Assembly (NCBI RefSeq): GCF_943372915.1
Contig: NZ_CALSAN010000003.1
Location: 124,001-188,000 of the forward strand
DNA from: Ferrovibrio terrae_A
Lineage (GTDB): Bacteria > Pseudomonadota > Alphaproteobacteria > Ferrovibrionales > Ferrovibrionaceae
Direction of reading: 5' to 3'
DNA length: 64,000 nucleotides
Shown here: piece after piece, positions 1-8,322 of the stretch
Layout of the letters: the number at the start of each line of letters is the position of its first letter
How positions within the stretch are numbered: the stretch's first letter is position 1
Program-made: the position numbers and the translations under genes
The notes under the pieces: model-generated
What the model was told of the DNA's origin: nothing
Seen by the model: the letters and a program-made list of their open reading frames with translations, nothing else
Database searches by the model: none

Positions 1-1
1 C

Positions 2-1075
2 GGCGTCTATTCGCTCGATCTCAAATCTGATGAACCGGCGATGCAGGAACTGGCGAAATGGCTCGGCGTGCCATTCCGCGTTTTTGATGCCGCCACGCTG
101 GAGGCCGAGACCCCGCGCATGGCCAATCCTTCGGCGGTGGTGTTTGCCGAAGTCGGCACCCATGGTGTCTCGGAAGGCGCGGCCCTCGCCGCTGCCGGAC
201 CGGACGCCAGGCTGATCGTGCCGAAGCGCAAATCCGAGCGTGCCACCTGTGCCATGGCGCTGGCGCCTGCGCCCTTCGATGGCGCCTCACGCGGTGCAAT
301 GCGGGGAGAACTGCACGTCGTCGGCACCGGCCCGGGCGATGCGCACTGGCTGACGCCGGAAGCGCGCATCGCGCTGAGCGAGGCGACCGACTGGGTCGGC
401 TATGGCCTCTATCTCGATCTCTATCCCGAGCTGCAGGCCGGCAAGACCCTGCATCGCTACGAGTTGGGCGAAGAGGAAGTGCGCGTGCGTGCGGCGCTGG
501 ATCTGGCGGCCACCGGCAAACGCGTGGCACTGGTCTGCTCCGGCGATCCCGGCATCTATGCCATGGCGACGCTGGTGTTTGCCCTGCTGGAAAAGGAACC
601 GGAGCAGAAAGCCTGGCAACGCGTCGCCATCACTGTGGCACCCGGCATCTCGGCACTGCAGGCGGCCGCCGCCCGGTCCGGCGCGCTGCTGGGCCATGAC
701 TTCTGCACCATTTCGCTGTCTGACCTGCTGACGCCGCTGGAAGCCATCCTCGAGCGCATCAAGGCCGCCGCCGAGGCCGATTTCGTCATCGCCTTCTACA
801 ATCCGGTGTCACAGCGCCGCCGCCACCAGCTGGAGCTGGCGAAAGATATCCTGCTGCAGCATCGCCCCGCCGAAACGCCGGTGGTGCTGGCGCGCAACCT
901 CGGCCGCGAGGGCGAGCGCGTGACATTGTCTACTTTGGCCGCGCTTGACGTCGACAAGGTCGACATGCTGACCGTGGTGCTGGTCGGCAGCAGCGCCAGC
1001 CGTGCGATCGCCTTGCCCGATGGCCGCCGCTTCGCCTATACGCCACGCGGCTACGAGAAGAAGTTCACAGAATGA
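2..1075 (+). CDS. cobJ: CbiG C-terminal/CobE domain fused to CobJ (precorrin-3B C17-methyltransferase), 5' end cut by window
   Basis: The frame is open from the first bases of the window, so the gene starts upstream. The first ~90 visible residues match the CbiG C-terminal/CobE domain (EVGTHGVSEGAAL, then an IVPKRKSERAT-like segment). From about residue 105 a tetrapyrrole methylase follows: VVGTGPGD SAM loop, CSGDPGIYAMA, and AFYNPVSQRR, which is characteristic of CobJ/CbiH. CobJ uses SAM to methylate C17 of precorrin-3B and contract the ring. The fused N-terminal part may hold the CbiG/CobE function. The stop overlaps cobM by 4 nt (ATGA), implying translational coupling. Whether a full CbiG N-terminal domain lies upstream cannot be seen. 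Confidence 0.92.
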   Translation, partial: GVYSLDLKSDEPAMQELAKWLGVPFRVFDAATLEAETPRMANPSAVVFAEVGTHGVSEGAALAAAGPDARLIVPKRKSERATCAMALAPAPFDGASRGAMRGELHVVGTGPGDAHWLTPEARIALSEATDWVGYGLYLDLYPELQAGKTLHRYELGEEEVRVRAALDLAATGKRVALVCSGDPGIYAMATLVFALLEKEPEQKAWQRVAITVAPGISALQAAAARSGALLGHDFCTISLSDLLTPLEAILERIKAAAEADFVIAFYNPVSQRRRHQLELAKDILLQHRPAETPVVLARNLGREGERVTLSTLAALDVDKVDMLTVVLVGSSASRAIALPDGRRFAYTPRGYEKKFTE

Positions 1076-1863
1076 CCGTGCATTTCATCGGCGCCGGTCC
1101 CGGTGCGCCCGACCTGATCACCCTGCGCGGCGCCGCGCTGATCAAAAAATGCAAGGTCTGCCTCTATGCCGGCTCGCTGGTGCCCGAGGCGGTGGTGGCC
1201 ATGGCGCCGAAAAAGGCCCGCGTGATCGACACCGCGCCGCTGAATCTCGACGAGATCATGGCCGAGATCGTGGCCGCCCATGACAAGGACCTGGATGTGG
1301 CGCGCGTGCATTCCGGTGATCCCTCGCTCTATGGCGCCATCGCCGAGCAGATCCGCCGCCTGAAAAAGCTGGATATCCCCTTCACCATCACGCCCGGCGT
1401 GCCGGCCTTCGCCGCCACCGCCGCCATCCTGCAGACCGAACTGACATTGCCCGAGATCGCCCAGAGCGTGATCCTGACCCGCACGGCGATGAAATCATCG
1501 GACATGCCGAAGGGCGAGACGCTGGCGAATTTCGCCAAGACCGGTGCGACACTCGCCATCCATCTTTCCATCCGCAACATCCGCCATGTGGTCGATGAAC
1601 TGGTGCCGCAGTATGGCGCCGACTGCCCGGTGGTCGTGGTGGTGCGCGCCACCTGGCCGGACCAGGAGATCATTCGCGGTAGCTTAAGCACCATCGCGGC
1701 AAAAGTGCGCGCGGCCAAGATCACCCGCACGGCGCTGATCCTGGTTGGCCGCGTGCTGGCGGAAGACACAGACTTCCGCGACAGCGCACTGTATGACCCC
1801 AAGCATGTGCATGTGCTGCGGCCGAAGCCCAAAGCCAAACTGACGGCAAAAAAGAAATCCTAA
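1072..1863 (+). CDS. cobM: Precorrin-4 C11-methyltransferase CobM
   Basis: This 263-aa tetrapyrrole methylase opens with HFIGAGPGAPDLITLRG and contains VHSGDPSLYGAIAEQ and TRTAMKSSDMP, all typical of CobM/CbiF. It transfers a SAM methyl group to C11 of precorrin-4. Length is normal for the family, although the C-terminus ends in a short Lys-rich tail. The start overlaps the cobJ stop by 4 nt. Its TAA stop overlaps the TAG stop of cobK on the opposite strand (1860-1863), so the two genes converge with no spacer and no room for a terminator. Confidence 0.95.
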   Translation: MTVHFIGAGPGAPDLITLRGAALIKKCKVCLYAGSLVPEAVVAMAPKKARVIDTAPLNLDEIMAEIVAAHDKDLDVARVHSGDPSLYGAIAEQIRRLKKLDIPFTITPGVPAFAATAAILQTELTLPEIAQSVILTRTAMKSSDMPKGETLANFAKTGATLAIHLSIRNIRHVVDELVPQYGADCPVVVVVRATWPDQEIIRGSLSTIAAKVRAAKITRTALILVGRVLAEDTDFRDSALYDPKHVHVLRPKPKAKLTAKKKS

Positions 1864-2633
1864 ACCGCGTGAATGTTGATCCAGCCGAGCGCGGCACCGA
1901 CCGAGTCGAGCGTCGGGCCGGGTGGCAGCGGCGGACGCTCGATCATCAGTACCGGCAAATGCAGCTCGGCGGCGGCAGCGATCTTGCCCGCAGCCCCGCC
2001 GGAATTCTTGGTCACCAGCAGATCGATGCCGTGTTGCTGCATCAGCGCCTTTTCATCATCCGGTGCAAACGGACCGCGCGCCAGGATGGTCTCGCCCGGC
2101 GGCACGGCGATGCCATCGCCCGGCGGATCGATCATGCGGGTGAGAAACCAGCGACCGGCCTCGCGCCCGCCATCGCCGCGACCCAGCGGAACGAACGGCC
2201 CGATTTCCTGCCGGCCGACAGTGAGAAAAATCCGCCGGGCCGGATGAAAGCGCAGGAAGGTCGCCGCCGCCGCCACGCTGGGCATCATCGTCCAGCGGTC
2301 GCCGGGCGAAGCCACCCACGGCGGCCGCACCAGCTTGGCGCGCGGAATGTTGAGCGCGGCGCAGGCCTCATGGGCATGGTGCGCCATCTGTGCCGCAAAA
2401 GGATGCGTGGCATCCAGCACCAGGTCGATCTTTTCGGCGACCAGATAATCGCGCAGGCCGTCGATGCCGCCAAAGCCGCCGACCCGGAGATCGCCCGGCG
2501 GATGGTCGGGATTCTCGGTCCGGCCGGCCAGAGAGGAGATGCAGCGCACGCGCGCATGGCCCTGCAGCTCGCGCGCCAGGCGCAGCGCCTCGCCGGTGCC
2601 GCCGAGCAGCAGGAGGTTACGCAGCCGTGCCAT
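1860..2633 (-). CDS. cobK: Precorrin-6A reductase CobK
   Basis: The 257-aa protein starts with a Rossmann-like NADPH site (LLLLGGTGEALRLARELQ) and carries DATHPFAAQMAHHA and FLTVGRQE, hallmarks of CobK/CbiJ. It reduces precorrin-6A (or cobalt-precorrin-6A) to the dihydro form in corrin ring synthesis. I chose the ATG at 2633 because a GGGG stretch sits about 8 nt upstream; a TTG at 2648 is in frame but less convincing. The start lies inside the 3' end of cbiD (17-nt overlap), so the two are probably co-translated. Confidence 0.93.
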   Translation of the reverse strand: MARLRNLLLLGGTGEALRLARELQGHARVRCISSLAGRTENPDHPPGDLRVGGFGGIDGLRDYLVAEKIDLVLDATHPFAAQMAHHAHEACAALNIPRAKLVRPPWVASPGDRWTMMPSVAAAATFLRFHPARRIFLTVGRQEIGPFVPLGRGDGGREAGRWFLTRMIDPPGDGIAVPPGETILARGPFAPDDEKALMQQHGIDLLVTKNSGGAAGKIAAAAELHLPVLMIERPPLPPGPTLDSVGAALGWINIHAV

Positions 2634-3753
2634 CGCTGTGCCCCACAATCATGCCCGCACGGTCCACCGCCACCACATCAATCGCGATCTGCGCCGGTGC
2701 GACGAGGTCAAGCGCCGTATCGCGCGCCTTCGCCGCCACCAGATCGGCCAGCGGCAACTGTGCCGCCTGTGCCAGGGTCAGCACCTCGAGCGCGGTGTTC
2801 GCCGCGCCGGCCTGGGCGATCAGCGCCGGTGCTGCGCCCAGATCACCCAGCCATTGCGCCAGCACCAGTTTATCGACCTGGCTGCGGCCCGAATGCAGAT
2901 CCATCTGGCCCTGCGCCAGCTTCACCAGCTTGGCGAAGCCGCCGCCGATGGTGAGTCGCGCAATCGGATGCTGCCGCAGGTATTTCAGCAGCGCGCCGGC
3001 AAAGTCGCCCATATCGAGCAGGGCCATCTCGGGCAGGCCATGCAGGGCCTGCACGGCCGCCTCCGAGGTCGAGCCAGTGCAGCCGGCGACATGGGTAAGC
3101 CCGGCGGCACGGGCGACATCGACACCGCGATGGATCGAATGAATCCAGGCCGAGCAGGAAAACGGCACGACGATGCCGGTGGTGCCGAGAATGCTGAGGC
3201 CGCCGAGAATGCCGAGGCGCGGATTCCAGGTCTGTTTCGCCAGCTCGGCGCCGCCCGGCACGCTGATCTCGATTTCGACATCGCCGCCAGCGCCATGCTG
3301 TGCGGCCAGCGCGCGCACGGTGTCGGTCATCATCTGGCGCGGCACCGGATTGATCGCCGGCTCGCCCGGCGGCAGCGGCAGGCCGGCGCGGGTGATGGTA
3401 CCGACACCCTCACCGGCGCGGAACCGCACGCCCTGGCCGGCAGCGGCAGGACGCACGCGGGCGAGGATCATCGCCTGGTGGGTGACATCGGGATCGTCGC
3501 CGGCATCCTTCACGATGCCGGCTTCGGCCCACGGGCCACGCGCATCGGTGCCGCGCCGTTCCACGGCCAGGGCGAAGCTCGGCTGTTCACCCCTGGGCAG
3601 GGTGATGGTGACCGGATCGGGGAAACTGCCGGTCAGCAGCGCCTGATAGGCGGCACGCACGCCGGCGGTGGCGCAGGCGCCCGTGGTCCAGCCGCGGCGG
3701 AGCGCAGAGGCGGAGTCGGCAGATTCCGACGCAACGTCAGGGGTTCCGGACAT
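2617..3753 (-). CDS. cbiD: Cobalt-precorrin-5B C1-methyltransferase CbiD
   Basis: CbiD is recognised by the N-terminal LRRGWTTGACATAG motif, the VTITLPRGEQPSF segment and the GTTGIVVPFSCSAW region. It methylates C1 and removes C20 in the pathway usually called anaerobic; CobF does the equivalent step in the aerobic one. Start choice: ATG at 3753, with an in-frame GTG at 3768 also possible. About 378 aa, normal for the family. The gene is divergent from cobA, with about 44 nt between the starts, so a compact shared promoter is likely. Finding cbiD next to cobJ/M/K-type genes makes the pathway look mixed. Confidence 0.93.
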   Translation of the reverse strand: MSGTPDVASESADSASALRRGWTTGACATAGVRAAYQALLTGSFPDPVTITLPRGEQPSFALAVERRGTDARGPWAEAGIVKDAGDDPDVTHQAMILARVRPAAAGQGVRFRAGEGVGTITRAGLPLPPGEPAINPVPRQMMTDTVRALAAQHGAGGDVEIEISVPGGAELAKQTWNPRLGILGGLSILGTTGIVVPFSCSAWIHSIHRGVDVARAAGLTHVAGCTGSTSEAAVQALHGLPEMALLDMGDFAGALLKYLRQHPIARLTIGGGFAKLVKLAQGQMDLHSGRSQVDKLVLAQWLGDLGAAPALIAQAGAANTALEVLTLAQAAQLPLADLVAAKARDTALDLVAPAQIAIDVVAVDRAGMIVGHSDGTAA

Positions 3754-3797
3754 GCCGCCAATATACACCGTTGCCCCGCTGCTGTACCCTGCGCGGC

Positions 3798-4619
3798 ATG
3801 CAGTTGCCCGCCCTCGATATGCCCGTTTTCCAGCCCGGCTGGGTCTGGCTGGCCGGCGCCGGCCCCGGCGATCCGGGGCTTTTGACCCTGCATGCGGTGA
3901 ATGCGCTGAACCAGGCCGATGTGGTGATCTACGACGCCCTGGTGGGTGACGGCATCCTGCGCTGTGCCAGAGCCAACACCGTGCTGGAGTATGCCGGCAA
4001 GCGCGGCGGCAAGCCGTCGCTCAAGCAGCGCGACATCTCCGAACGGCTGGTCGAGCTGGCGCGCCAGGGCAAGCGCGTGCTGCGCCTGAAAGGCGGCGAT
4101 CCCTTCGTGTTCGGCCGTGGCGCCGAGGAAGCGCTGAGCTTACGCGAGGCCGGTATCCCCTTCCGTATCATTCCCGGCATTTCGGCCGGCATCGGCGGCC
4201 TGGCCTATGCCGGCATTCCGCTCACCCATCGCGACACCAATTCCTGCGTCACCTTCCTGACCGGGCACAATGCCAGCGGCGAAGTGCCCGACAGCCTCGA
4301 CTGGGCCGCCATGGTGCGCGCCTCGCCGGTGCTGGTGATCTACATGGCGATGAAGCATCTCGATATCCTGGTCGCCAAGCTGAGCCATGCCGGCCTGGCC
4401 GGCGAGCGACCTGCCGCCCTGGTGCAGAACGCCACGCTGCCCGAGATGCGGATTCTCGTCAGCCGCCTCGACCGCATCGTTGCCGATGCCGAAGCTGCCC
4501 AGATGGCGCCGCCGGCCCTGCTGGTGGTGGGCGAGGTGGTCGACCTGCAGGCCGCCTTCGGCCGCAGCGACCTGCAGGCCACCCTGACCATGGGGGCAGC
4601 ATGCCAAGCGGCGTCGTAA
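3798..4619 (+). CDS. cobA: Uroporphyrinogen-III C-methyltransferase CobA
   Basis: The methylase carries WLAGAGPGDPGLLTL near the start, VVIYDALV, LRLKGGDPFVFGRG and an AGIPLTHRD segment, the diagnostic set for SUMT. It converts uroporphyrinogen III to precorrin-2, the entry step to cobalamin and siroheme. No CysG-type N-terminal reductase domain is fused to it. I chose the ATG at 3798 (273 aa). No Shine-Dalgarno sequence is visible, and a TACCCT hexamer ends 7 nt before the ATG, so a leaderless transcript is possible. The 3' end overlaps cobB by 19 nt. Confidence 0.94.
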   Translation: MQLPALDMPVFQPGWVWLAGAGPGDPGLLTLHAVNALNQADVVIYDALVGDGILRCARANTVLEYAGKRGGKPSLKQRDISERLVELARQGKRVLRLKGGDPFVFGRGAEEALSLREAGIPFRIIPGISAGIGGLAYAGIPLTHRDTNSCVTFLTGHNASGEVPDSLDWAAMVRASPVLVIYMAMKHLDILVAKLSHAGLAGERPAALVQNATLPEMRILVSRLDRIVADAEAAQMAPPALLVVGEVVDLQAAFGRSDLQATLTMGAACQAAS

Positions 4620-5911
4620 TCGCAGCACCCGCTTCGGGCAGCGGCAAGACCACGGTGACGCTGGCGCTGCTGCGCCTGTTGGGCCGCGAGGGCCGCATCA
4701 TCGCGCCGTTCAAGATCGGGCCGGATTACATCGATGGTTCGTTCCACCGTGCCGCCGGTGCCGGCCGGCCCTGCTACAATCTCGATGCCTTTGCCATGCG
4801 GCAGGAGACCATCACCGCCGTGGTGGCCGCCGGCGCCGAGGATGTCGAGCTGGTGGTGATCGAAGGCGTGATGGGCCTGTTCGATGGTGCTGCCAACGGC
4901 CAGGGCTCGACCGCCGATCTCGCCGCCCTGCTCGGCCTGCCGGTGATTCTGGTGATCGATGCAGCACGCCAGAGCCAGTCGGTGGCCGCCCTCGTGCATG
5001 GCTTCCGCAGCTTCCGCTCCGACATCACGATTGCCGGCGTGATCCTCAACCGCGTCGCCTCGCCGCGCCACGAAGCCCTGTTGCGCACGGCGCTGCAGCG
5101 CATCGAGATGCCGGTGCTGGCCGCCCTGCCGGCCCAGGCGGACCTGAAACTGCCGAGCCGGCATCTGGGCCTGGTGCAGGCGGTGGAACGCGACAATCTG
5201 GAACTCTTCCTCGACCGCGCCGCCGACTGGCTGCATCGCCGACTTGACCGTTTCGCGCTGGAACAGACCCTGCGCAAGCTGACGGTGCAGACTGGTGCGA
5301 CGCTGAAGCCGCTGCCGCCGCTGGGCCAGAAGATTGCGGTGGCGCGCGATGCCGCCTTTGCCTTCTGCTACCCGCATCTGCTGCAGGGCTGGCGGGCACA
5401 GGGCGCCGAACTCACGTTCTTCTCGCCGCTGCATGATGGCGTACCCGAGGCCGACGCTGATGCCGTGTTCCTTCCCGGCGGCTATCCCGAACTGCATGCC
5501 GGCCGGCTGGCCGGCAATCTGGCGCTGCTGCGCGGCCTGAAGGCTGCGGCGGCGCGCGGCGCGGCGATCTATGGCGAATGCGGCGGCTTCATGCTGCTGG
5601 GCCAGAGCCTGACCGATGCGGAGGGCCACAGCCACCAGATGGCCGGCCTGCTGCCGGTGGCGACCAGCTTCAAGATGCGCAAGCGCCAGCTTGGGTATCG
5701 CCGCATCGCGTCGCTGGCCGATACCCCGCTCGGGCCCAAGGGCAGCCGTTTTCGCGGCCATGAATTCCATTATTCGGTGCAGATGGGCCAGGCCGCCGGC
5801 GCCCCGCCGCTGTTTGCCGCCTCGGATGCCACCGGTGCCGATCTGGGGCCCACCGGTTGTCGCCAGGGCAGCGTGTTCGGCAGCTATCTGCATCTGATCG
5901 ACCGGGAATAG
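4601..5911 (+). CDS. cobB: Cobyrinate / hydrogenobyrinate a,c-diamide synthase CobB
   Basis: The 436-aa protein has an N-terminal dethiobiotin-synthetase-like ATPase domain with P-loop APASGSGKTTVT at residues 7-18 and VIEGVMGLFDG. A C-terminal type 1 glutamine amidotransferase domain has its nucleophile in YGECGGFMLLG and ends with FGSYLHL, which supplies the His. It amidates the a and c carboxylates using glutamine and ATP. It overlaps cobA by 19 nt. It is followed by an unrelated gene, so it ends this part of the cobalamin cluster. Confidence 0.94.
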   Translation: MPSGVVIAAPASGSGKTTVTLALLRLLGREGRIIAPFKIGPDYIDGSFHRAAGAGRPCYNLDAFAMRQETITAVVAAGAEDVELVVIEGVMGLFDGAANGQGSTADLAALLGLPVILVIDAARQSQSVAALVHGFRSFRSDITIAGVILNRVASPRHEALLRTALQRIEMPVLAALPAQADLKLPSRHLGLVQAVERDNLELFLDRAADWLHRRLDRFALEQTLRKLTVQTGATLKPLPPLGQKIAVARDAAFAFCYPHLLQGWRAQGAELTFFSPLHDGVPEADADAVFLPGGYPELHAGRLAGNLALLRGLKAAAARGAAIYGECGGFMLLGQSLTDAEGHSHQMAGLLPVATSFKMRKRQLGYRRIASLADTPLGPKGSRFRGHEFHYSVQMGQAAGAPPLFAASDATGADLGPTGCRQGSVFGSYLHLIDRE

Positions 5912-5929
5912 GCCGTCCGGCGAATGCCC

Positions 5930-5957
5930 TTGCAGGCTGACTCGCCCCTGATACGAT
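5930..5957 (+). promoter_or_regulatory. Weak sigma-70-like promoter before the SH3 gene
   Basis: TTGCAG (5930-5935) and TACGAT (5952-5957) are separated by 16 nt and lie about 65 nt before the SH3-protein start. Hexamer matches are moderate, and nothing else supports it. Confidence 0.28.
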
Positions 5958-6023
5958 CCGCCTGCTGAGGACCGATTCGGTCTTAACCCTTCCTTTGCCG
6001 GTTCTGCGCTAGTCACCGCATTC

Positions 6024-6632
6024 ATGTTGTCGCGAGTCGTCCTTGGTCTGAGTCTGGTTCTGATCGCCCCGCCGCTGCTGGCGGCCGAGGCGAAGAAAAC
6101 CCCGCTCACCCCGGTCGCGACGACCTCCGCCCCCGTCAGTACAGCTCCCGCCACCACCGCCCCGGTTGTCGCCACCCAGGCGGCGCCCGCGACCATCCCG
6201 GAAAAGGGCATCGATTCCGGCCTGCCGCTGCCGCGCTTTGTCAGCCTGGCATCGGAGAAGGTGAATGCCCGCACCGGCCCAGGCTCGCGCTACCCGATTG
6301 CCTGGCAGTACCAGCGCCGCGGCCTGCCGGTGGAAGTGGTGGCCGAATACGAATACTGGCGCCGCATCCGCGACCATGACGGCACCGAGACCTGGGTGCA
6401 CAAGAACCTGACCTCGGGCAAGCGCTATGCCACCGTCGAGGGCAGCGTGCGCTCGCTGTACAAGAAAGCCGACACCGCCACCGAAGTGCTGCTGACCGCC
6501 GAACCCGGCGTGCAGGCCCGGGTGCGCAAATGCCCCGATGTCGCCTGGTGCCAGGTGGAAATCGCCGGCACGCGGGGCTGGATGCCGCGCGCGCATCTGT
6601 GGGGCATCTATCCCAGCGAGACCTTCGACTAG
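6024..6632 (+). CDS. Secreted bacterial-SH3-domain protein
   Basis: The 202-aa product has a signal peptide (hydrophobic residues ~5-20, cleavage near LLAAEA), then a Thr/Pro/Ala-rich linker of about 40 residues. Two SH3-like repeats follow: one begins EKVNARTGPGSRYPIAWQY and contains W and HKNLTSG, the second has TAEPGVQARVRKCPDVAWCQVE. Such SH3_3/SH3_4 domains are associated with cell-wall or periplasmic binding. No catalytic domain is attached. The gene stands alone between cobB and the haemoglobin gene. The exact ligand is unknown. Confidence 0.8.
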   Translation: MLSRVVLGLSLVLIAPPLLAAEAKKTPLTPVATTSAPVSTAPATTAPVVATQAAPATIPEKGIDSGLPLPRFVSLASEKVNARTGPGSRYPIAWQYQRRGLPVEVVAEYEYWRRIRDHDGTETWVHKNLTSGKRYATVEGSVRSLYKKADTATEVLLTAEPGVQARVRKCPDVAWCQVEIAGTRGWMPRAHLWGIYPSETFD

Positions 6633-6698
6633 CGGCAGCCAGGCTGCGACACCCGGTCGCGGCTATCAATCACCGATGGCTGCCCTATCATGGACCGC

Positions 6699-7214
6699 AT
6701 GGCCCATCAGGACGAAACCGACACCACCCTGGCCGAACGCCAGGCCCGCCGCGCGGCTTTGGCGCCCGGCGCACAGGTCGGCATCGACGAGGCCATGGTG
6801 CAGCGCGTGGTGCACAGCTTCTATGGCCGCATCCGCACCGATGCCCTGCTCGGGCCGATCTTCAACGGCGCAATCGGCGACCGCTGGGATACGCATCTGG
6901 CCAATATGGTGGATTTCTGGTCCTCGGTGGTGCTGATGACCGGCCGCTATGCCGGCCGGCCGATGCAGGCGCATCTCAAGCTAGATCACACGCGCGGCGA
7001 ACAGGGTATGCCAAGGCTCGACCAGCCGCATTTCGATCACTGGCTGGCGCTGTTCCGCGCCACCGTGGCCGAGATCTGCCCGCCTGACGCCGCCGCACTG
7101 TTTGTCGCGCGCGCGGAAAAGATCGCGCAGTCCTTCGTGCTCGGCATCCGCTTCAATCGCGGCGAGACACCGGACTGGCTCGGGCCGGCCAGAAGCGAGC
7201 CGGTGAACAGCTGA
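6699..7214 (+). CDS. Group III truncated haemoglobin
   Basis: About 171 aa. The segment VQRVVHSFYGRIRTDALLGP followed by HLANMVDFWSSV, TGRYAGRPMQAHLKL and FDHWLALFRATV matches group III truncated haemoglobins. The His in AHLKL or in the HFDHW region is the likely proximal haem ligand. These proteins bind haem and small ligands such as O2 or NO. An upstream in-frame ATG exists at 6690. I preferred 6699 because TATCAT (6686-6691) ends 7 nt before it, which could be a -10 element for a leaderless message. The C-terminus is Pro/Ser-rich. Confidence 0.82.
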   Translation: MAHQDETDTTLAERQARRAALAPGAQVGIDEAMVQRVVHSFYGRIRTDALLGPIFNGAIGDRWDTHLANMVDFWSSVVLMTGRYAGRPMQAHLKLDHTRGEQGMPRLDQPHFDHWLALFRATVAEICPPDAAALFVARAEKIAQSFVLGIRFNRGETPDWLGPARSEPVNS

Positions 7215-7218
7215 CCGT

Positions 7219-7887
7219 TCAGGCGTGCAGCGGTTCGGCGTTCTTGGCGTAATGCGTCAGGCGCTGGCCCGGCAGCAGGTCATAGGCGGATTGCCAGCCG
7301 GGCAGGGCCGCGATGCGATCCAGCCATGCCCTGATGGCGGGATGCGTGGCGGCAAAATCGTAGCCGGTCTCGTCGGCCGGAAAATGCAGATAGGCCATCA
7401 TCGAAAAATCCGCCACCGTGGGCCGGTCGCCGATGGCGAAGGCCGTACCCTGCAGATGCGTCTCCAGGATGGCGAGGAAGTCATCCAGCCGGCGACGGAA
7501 ATAGGTCAGCACCTGCGGATTGGGCTTCGGCGTGAAGCTGCGGTGAAAGCGGTAGGTCGCCATATAGCCGGTGAGCTTGTGGTTGTCCCAGAACAGCCAG
7601 CGCAGCACCTCGTATTTCTCGGCCGCGGTCTCGCCGCCGAACCTGCCATACTGCTCGGCCAGTTTCATCAGGATCGGTGCGGTCTGGGTCAGCTTGACGC
7701 CACCCTCCTCCAGCACCGGAATCTCGCCCATCGCATTGACACTGGCGCGCCAGGCCGGCGTGCGGGTGACGCCGCTGCCGAAATCGGTCCAGACCGGCTC
7801 GAAGCGCTGGCCGCAAAGTGTCAGCATCAGTGCCAGCTTGTAGCTGTTGCCCGATTCCGGAAAGTAATGCAGGCGGTAGGCGGGCAT
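7219..7887 (-). CDS. Glutathione S-transferase family protein
   Basis: A 222-aa two-domain GST: thioredoxin-fold N-terminus (YRLHYFPESGNSYKLALML, then GEIPVLEEGGVKLTQTAPIL with the conserved cis-Pro in IPVL) and an all-helical C-terminal domain with the DRPTVADFSMMAYL capping motif. Substrate is unknown. It is the last gene of a three-gene minus-strand run with the VOC and flavin-binding genes; the gap to the VOC gene is only 11 nt, suggesting one operon for detoxification or small-molecule handling. Confidence 0.85.
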   Translation of the reverse strand: MPAYRLHYFPESGNSYKLALMLTLCGQRFEPVWTDFGSGVTRTPAWRASVNAMGEIPVLEEGGVKLTQTAPILMKLAEQYGRFGGETAAEKYEVLRWLFWDNHKLTGYMATYRFHRSFTPKPNPQVLTYFRRRLDDFLAILETHLQGTAFAIGDRPTVADFSMMAYLHFPADETGYDFAATHPAIRAWLDRIAALPGWQSAYDLLPGQRLTHYAKNAEPLHA

Positions 7888-7898
7888 TGCGACCTCGA

Positions 7899-8312
7899 CT
7901 AGATATCGGCAAACACTTCCAGCACATTGCCATCGGGATCGCGGAAGAACAGCGTGCGATGGCCAAAGGGCTGATTGGTGGGCGGCGACAGCAGGCTGAC
8001 GCCCTGCTGCAACAGTTCCTCGGCGCAGCGATCGACGTCTGGCACGGCCACCTTGAAGGCAAGCTGCAGCGCGGCACTGCCCTTGGGCGTTGGCGCATCC
8101 TCTGCAAACCGCTTCGGGATCGCCAGGGCCAGGGTGTTGCCGCCCACCTGATACTCGATCCAGTGCGGCGACAGTTCGCGCAGCAGAGGAAACTGCATTA
8201 TGTCTTCATAGAAGCGGCGCATCGCCGCCATGTCGCGCACGAAGATGACGGTATAGTCGATGGCGCGGATCGCCTGAAACGCCGAAGCCGGCTTCTGCGT
8301 CTGCCCGTTCAC
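7899..8312 (-). CDS. VOC (glyoxalase/bleomycin-resistance) family protein
   Basis: The 137-aa product shows the VOC pattern: DYTVIFVRDMAAMRRFYEDIM at the start, an internal QLAFKVAVPDVDRCAEELLQQG repeat-like half, and a C-terminal FFRDPDGNVLEVFAD with the metal-ligand Glu. The usual first-half His is not evident (DYTVIF), so metal binding may differ from glyoxalase I. No substrate can be assigned. It sits between the flavin-binding gene (10-nt gap) and the GST (11-nt gap). Confidence 0.82.
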   Translation of the reverse strand: MNGQTQKPASAFQAIRAIDYTVIFVRDMAAMRRFYEDIMQFPLLRELSPHWIEYQVGGNTLALAIPKRFAEDAPTPKGSAALQLAFKVAVPDVDRCAEELLQQGVSLLSPPTNQPFGHRTLFFRDPDGNVLEVFADI

Positions 8313-8322
8313 GGTCGCAGCC

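Noticed and set aside
2464..3885. 473-codon open frame on the plus strand over cbiD
   Set aside because: Antisense shadow of the well-conserved cbiD gene; the product is Arg/Gly/His-rich without any domain, as expected for GC-rich antisense frames.
4340..6274. 644-codon minus-strand frame over cobA/cobB
   Set aside because: Covers two confidently identified plus-strand genes and has low-complexity Gln/Arg/Gly composition; no family match recognised.
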